DNA from: Bacillota bacterium
GTDB lineage: Bacteria; Bacillota; Clostridia; Lachnospirales; Lachnospiraceae
Length of the DNA stretch: 42,876 nucleotides
Reading direction: 5' to 3'
Assembly: GCA_023420935.1 (NCBI GenBank)
Contig: JAEZUR010000089.1
Coordinates: 1 to 42,876, forward strand
Under the pieces are notes generated by a model. That model was not told the DNA's origin. It made no database searches and saw only the letters and a list, made by a program, of their open reading frames with translations. This document shows, in pieces, positions 42,179 to 42,876 of this stretch (the stretch's first letter is position 1; the number at the start of each line of letters is the position of its first letter). The position numbers and the translations under genes were made by a program.

Positions 42179-42876
42179 ATGAGCGTACAATTGCTTGACA
42201 AAACAAGAAAAATTAACAAACTATTACATAATAACAATTCGCACAAGGTAGTTTTTAATGATATTTGTGAGGTTTTAAGTGAAATACTCGAATCAAATAT
42301 CCTTGTTATCAGCAAAAAGGGAAAAGTTCTTGGTATTAAGAACAGAAATGATATTGAAGAAATTAAGGAATTGATCAAAGATAGTGTTGGAGGTTATATT
42401 GATACTCTTCTGAATGAAAGACTTTTAAATGTGCTTTCTACCAAGGAGAATGTTAATTTGGCGACACTTGGCTTTGAATTTGATCATGTTACCAATTATC
42501 AGGCTGTGATAACCCCTATAGATATTGCAGGAGAACGTCTTGGGACTTTATTCCTATATAAGAAAAATGCTCAGTATGATATAGACGATATTATTTTAAG
42601 TGAATATGGAACTACTGTAGTAGGACTTGAGATGATGCGTTCTGTAAATGAAGAAAGTGCTGAAGAAAACCGTAAAGTACAGATTGTAAAATCTGCTATT
42701 AGTACCCTTTCATTTTCTGAATTAGAAGCAATTGCTCATATTTTCGAGGAATTGGATGGAAATGAAGGAATCTTGGTTGCTAGTAAAATTGCGGATCGTG
42801 TTGGAATTACTAGATCTGTAATCGTAAATGCACTACGTAAATTTGAAAGTGCAGGTGTAATCGAATCCAGATCTTC
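42179..42876 (+). CDS. codY: GTP-sensing transcriptional pleiotropic repressor CodY (3' end beyond the window)
   Basis: CodY senses GTP and branched-chain amino acids and represses nutrient-acquisition and stationary-phase genes in low-GC Gram-positives. The frame opens at ATG 42179 after a strong GGGAGGG and stays open to the window end, giving about 232 of roughly 260 residues. The N-terminal GAF domain (MSVQLLDKTRKINKLL onward) is followed from about residue 200 by the winged helix-turn-helix with ASKIADRVGITRSVIVNALRK, the recognition motif. The last residues of the wing domain are missing only because the sequence ends. Confidence 0.96.
   Translation, partial: MSVQLLDKTRKINKLLHNNNSHKVVFNDICEVLSEILESNILVISKKGKVLGIKNRNDIEEIKELIKDSVGGYIDTLLNERLLNVLSTKENVNLATLGFEFDHVTNYQAVITPIDIAGERLGTLFLYKKNAQYDIDDIILSEYGTTVVGLEMMRSVNEESAEENRKVQIVKSAISTLSFSELEAIAHIFEELDGNEGILVASKIADRVGITRSVIVNALRKFESAGVIESRS

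Noticed and set aside
1..42876. Mobile elements, CRISPR arrays, defence islands, tRNA or rRNA genes
   Set aside because: No transposase or integrase frames, no regular spaced repeats, no clusters of unknown genes; the gene order is that of conserved core chromosome.

Overview
The window is core chromosome of an AT-rich, endospore-forming Gram-positive anaerobe of the Clostridia. Gene content and order look most like the Lachnospiraceae (Lachnoclostridium / 'Clostridium phytofermentans' type), but this is an inference from gene families and synteny and no database was searched. Supporting signs are SpoIIGA, pro-sigma-E, sigma-G, a YlmC/YmxH protein and a SpoVD-type PBP (sporulation); a MurE with the DNPR motif plus DapF (meso-diaminopimelate wall); a PASTA kinase/phosphatase pair; and CodY. 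Every gene lies on the + strand. I see no mobile element, CRISPR array, tRNA or rRNA, and no gene-free stretch longer than about 300 bases.

Region 1 (1-1358): the 3' part of a CPBP-family membrane protease that enters from outside the window, a strong terminator, then a monocistronic cyclase-family hydrolase with its own promoter.

Region 2 (1391-20100): a long, tightly packed housekeeping operon that starts at a consensus sigma-A promoter (TTGACA-17-TATAAT) and ends at a 19-bp-stem terminator. It runs dapF, murE, murF (mDAP and UDP-MurNAc-pentapeptide synthesis), priA, def, fmt (replication restart, N-terminal formyl metabolism), a YugP-like zinc metallopeptidase, rsmB, rlmN (rRNA methylation), stp-prkC (PP2C phosphatase and PASTA kinase), rsgA, rpe, a PilZ/YcgR-like c-di-GMP receptor, thiN, ychF and lgt.

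Region 3 (20180-33245): the dcw division and cell-wall cluster mraZ-rsmH-ftsL-pbpB-spoVD-mraY-murD-ftsW-murA-ftsQ-ftsZ. Its leader carries three perfect AAGTGGAG repeats at exact 10-bp spacing, an evident MraZ operator. An internal promoter sits at the end of spoVD and another precedes ftsZ. murE and murF are missing from this cluster because they lie in region 2. A MurA-family enzyme occupies the place where murG/murB often sit.

Region 4 (33246-36338): two tandem terminators isolate the early sporulation block spoIIGA-sigE-sigG-ylmC-like. The spoIIGA promoter has the long -35/-10 spacer (21 bp) typical of Spo0A-activated spoIIG, and sigG has a sigma-F/sigma-G-like promoter.

Region 5 (36353-42876): nrdR (ribonucleotide reductase repressor), a comM/yifB gene broken by one in-frame TAA, dprA, topA and a codY cut off by the window end. 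The codY leader holds a 12/15 match to the CodY box.

I found no evidently new multi-gene system. The best second-look items are the comM nonsense codon, a KTG-to-KTA change in the SpoVD-type PBP, the PilZ receptor embedded in the wall/translation operon, and several regulatory sites readable directly from sequence (MraZ operator, spoIIG promoter, sigG promoter, CodY box).
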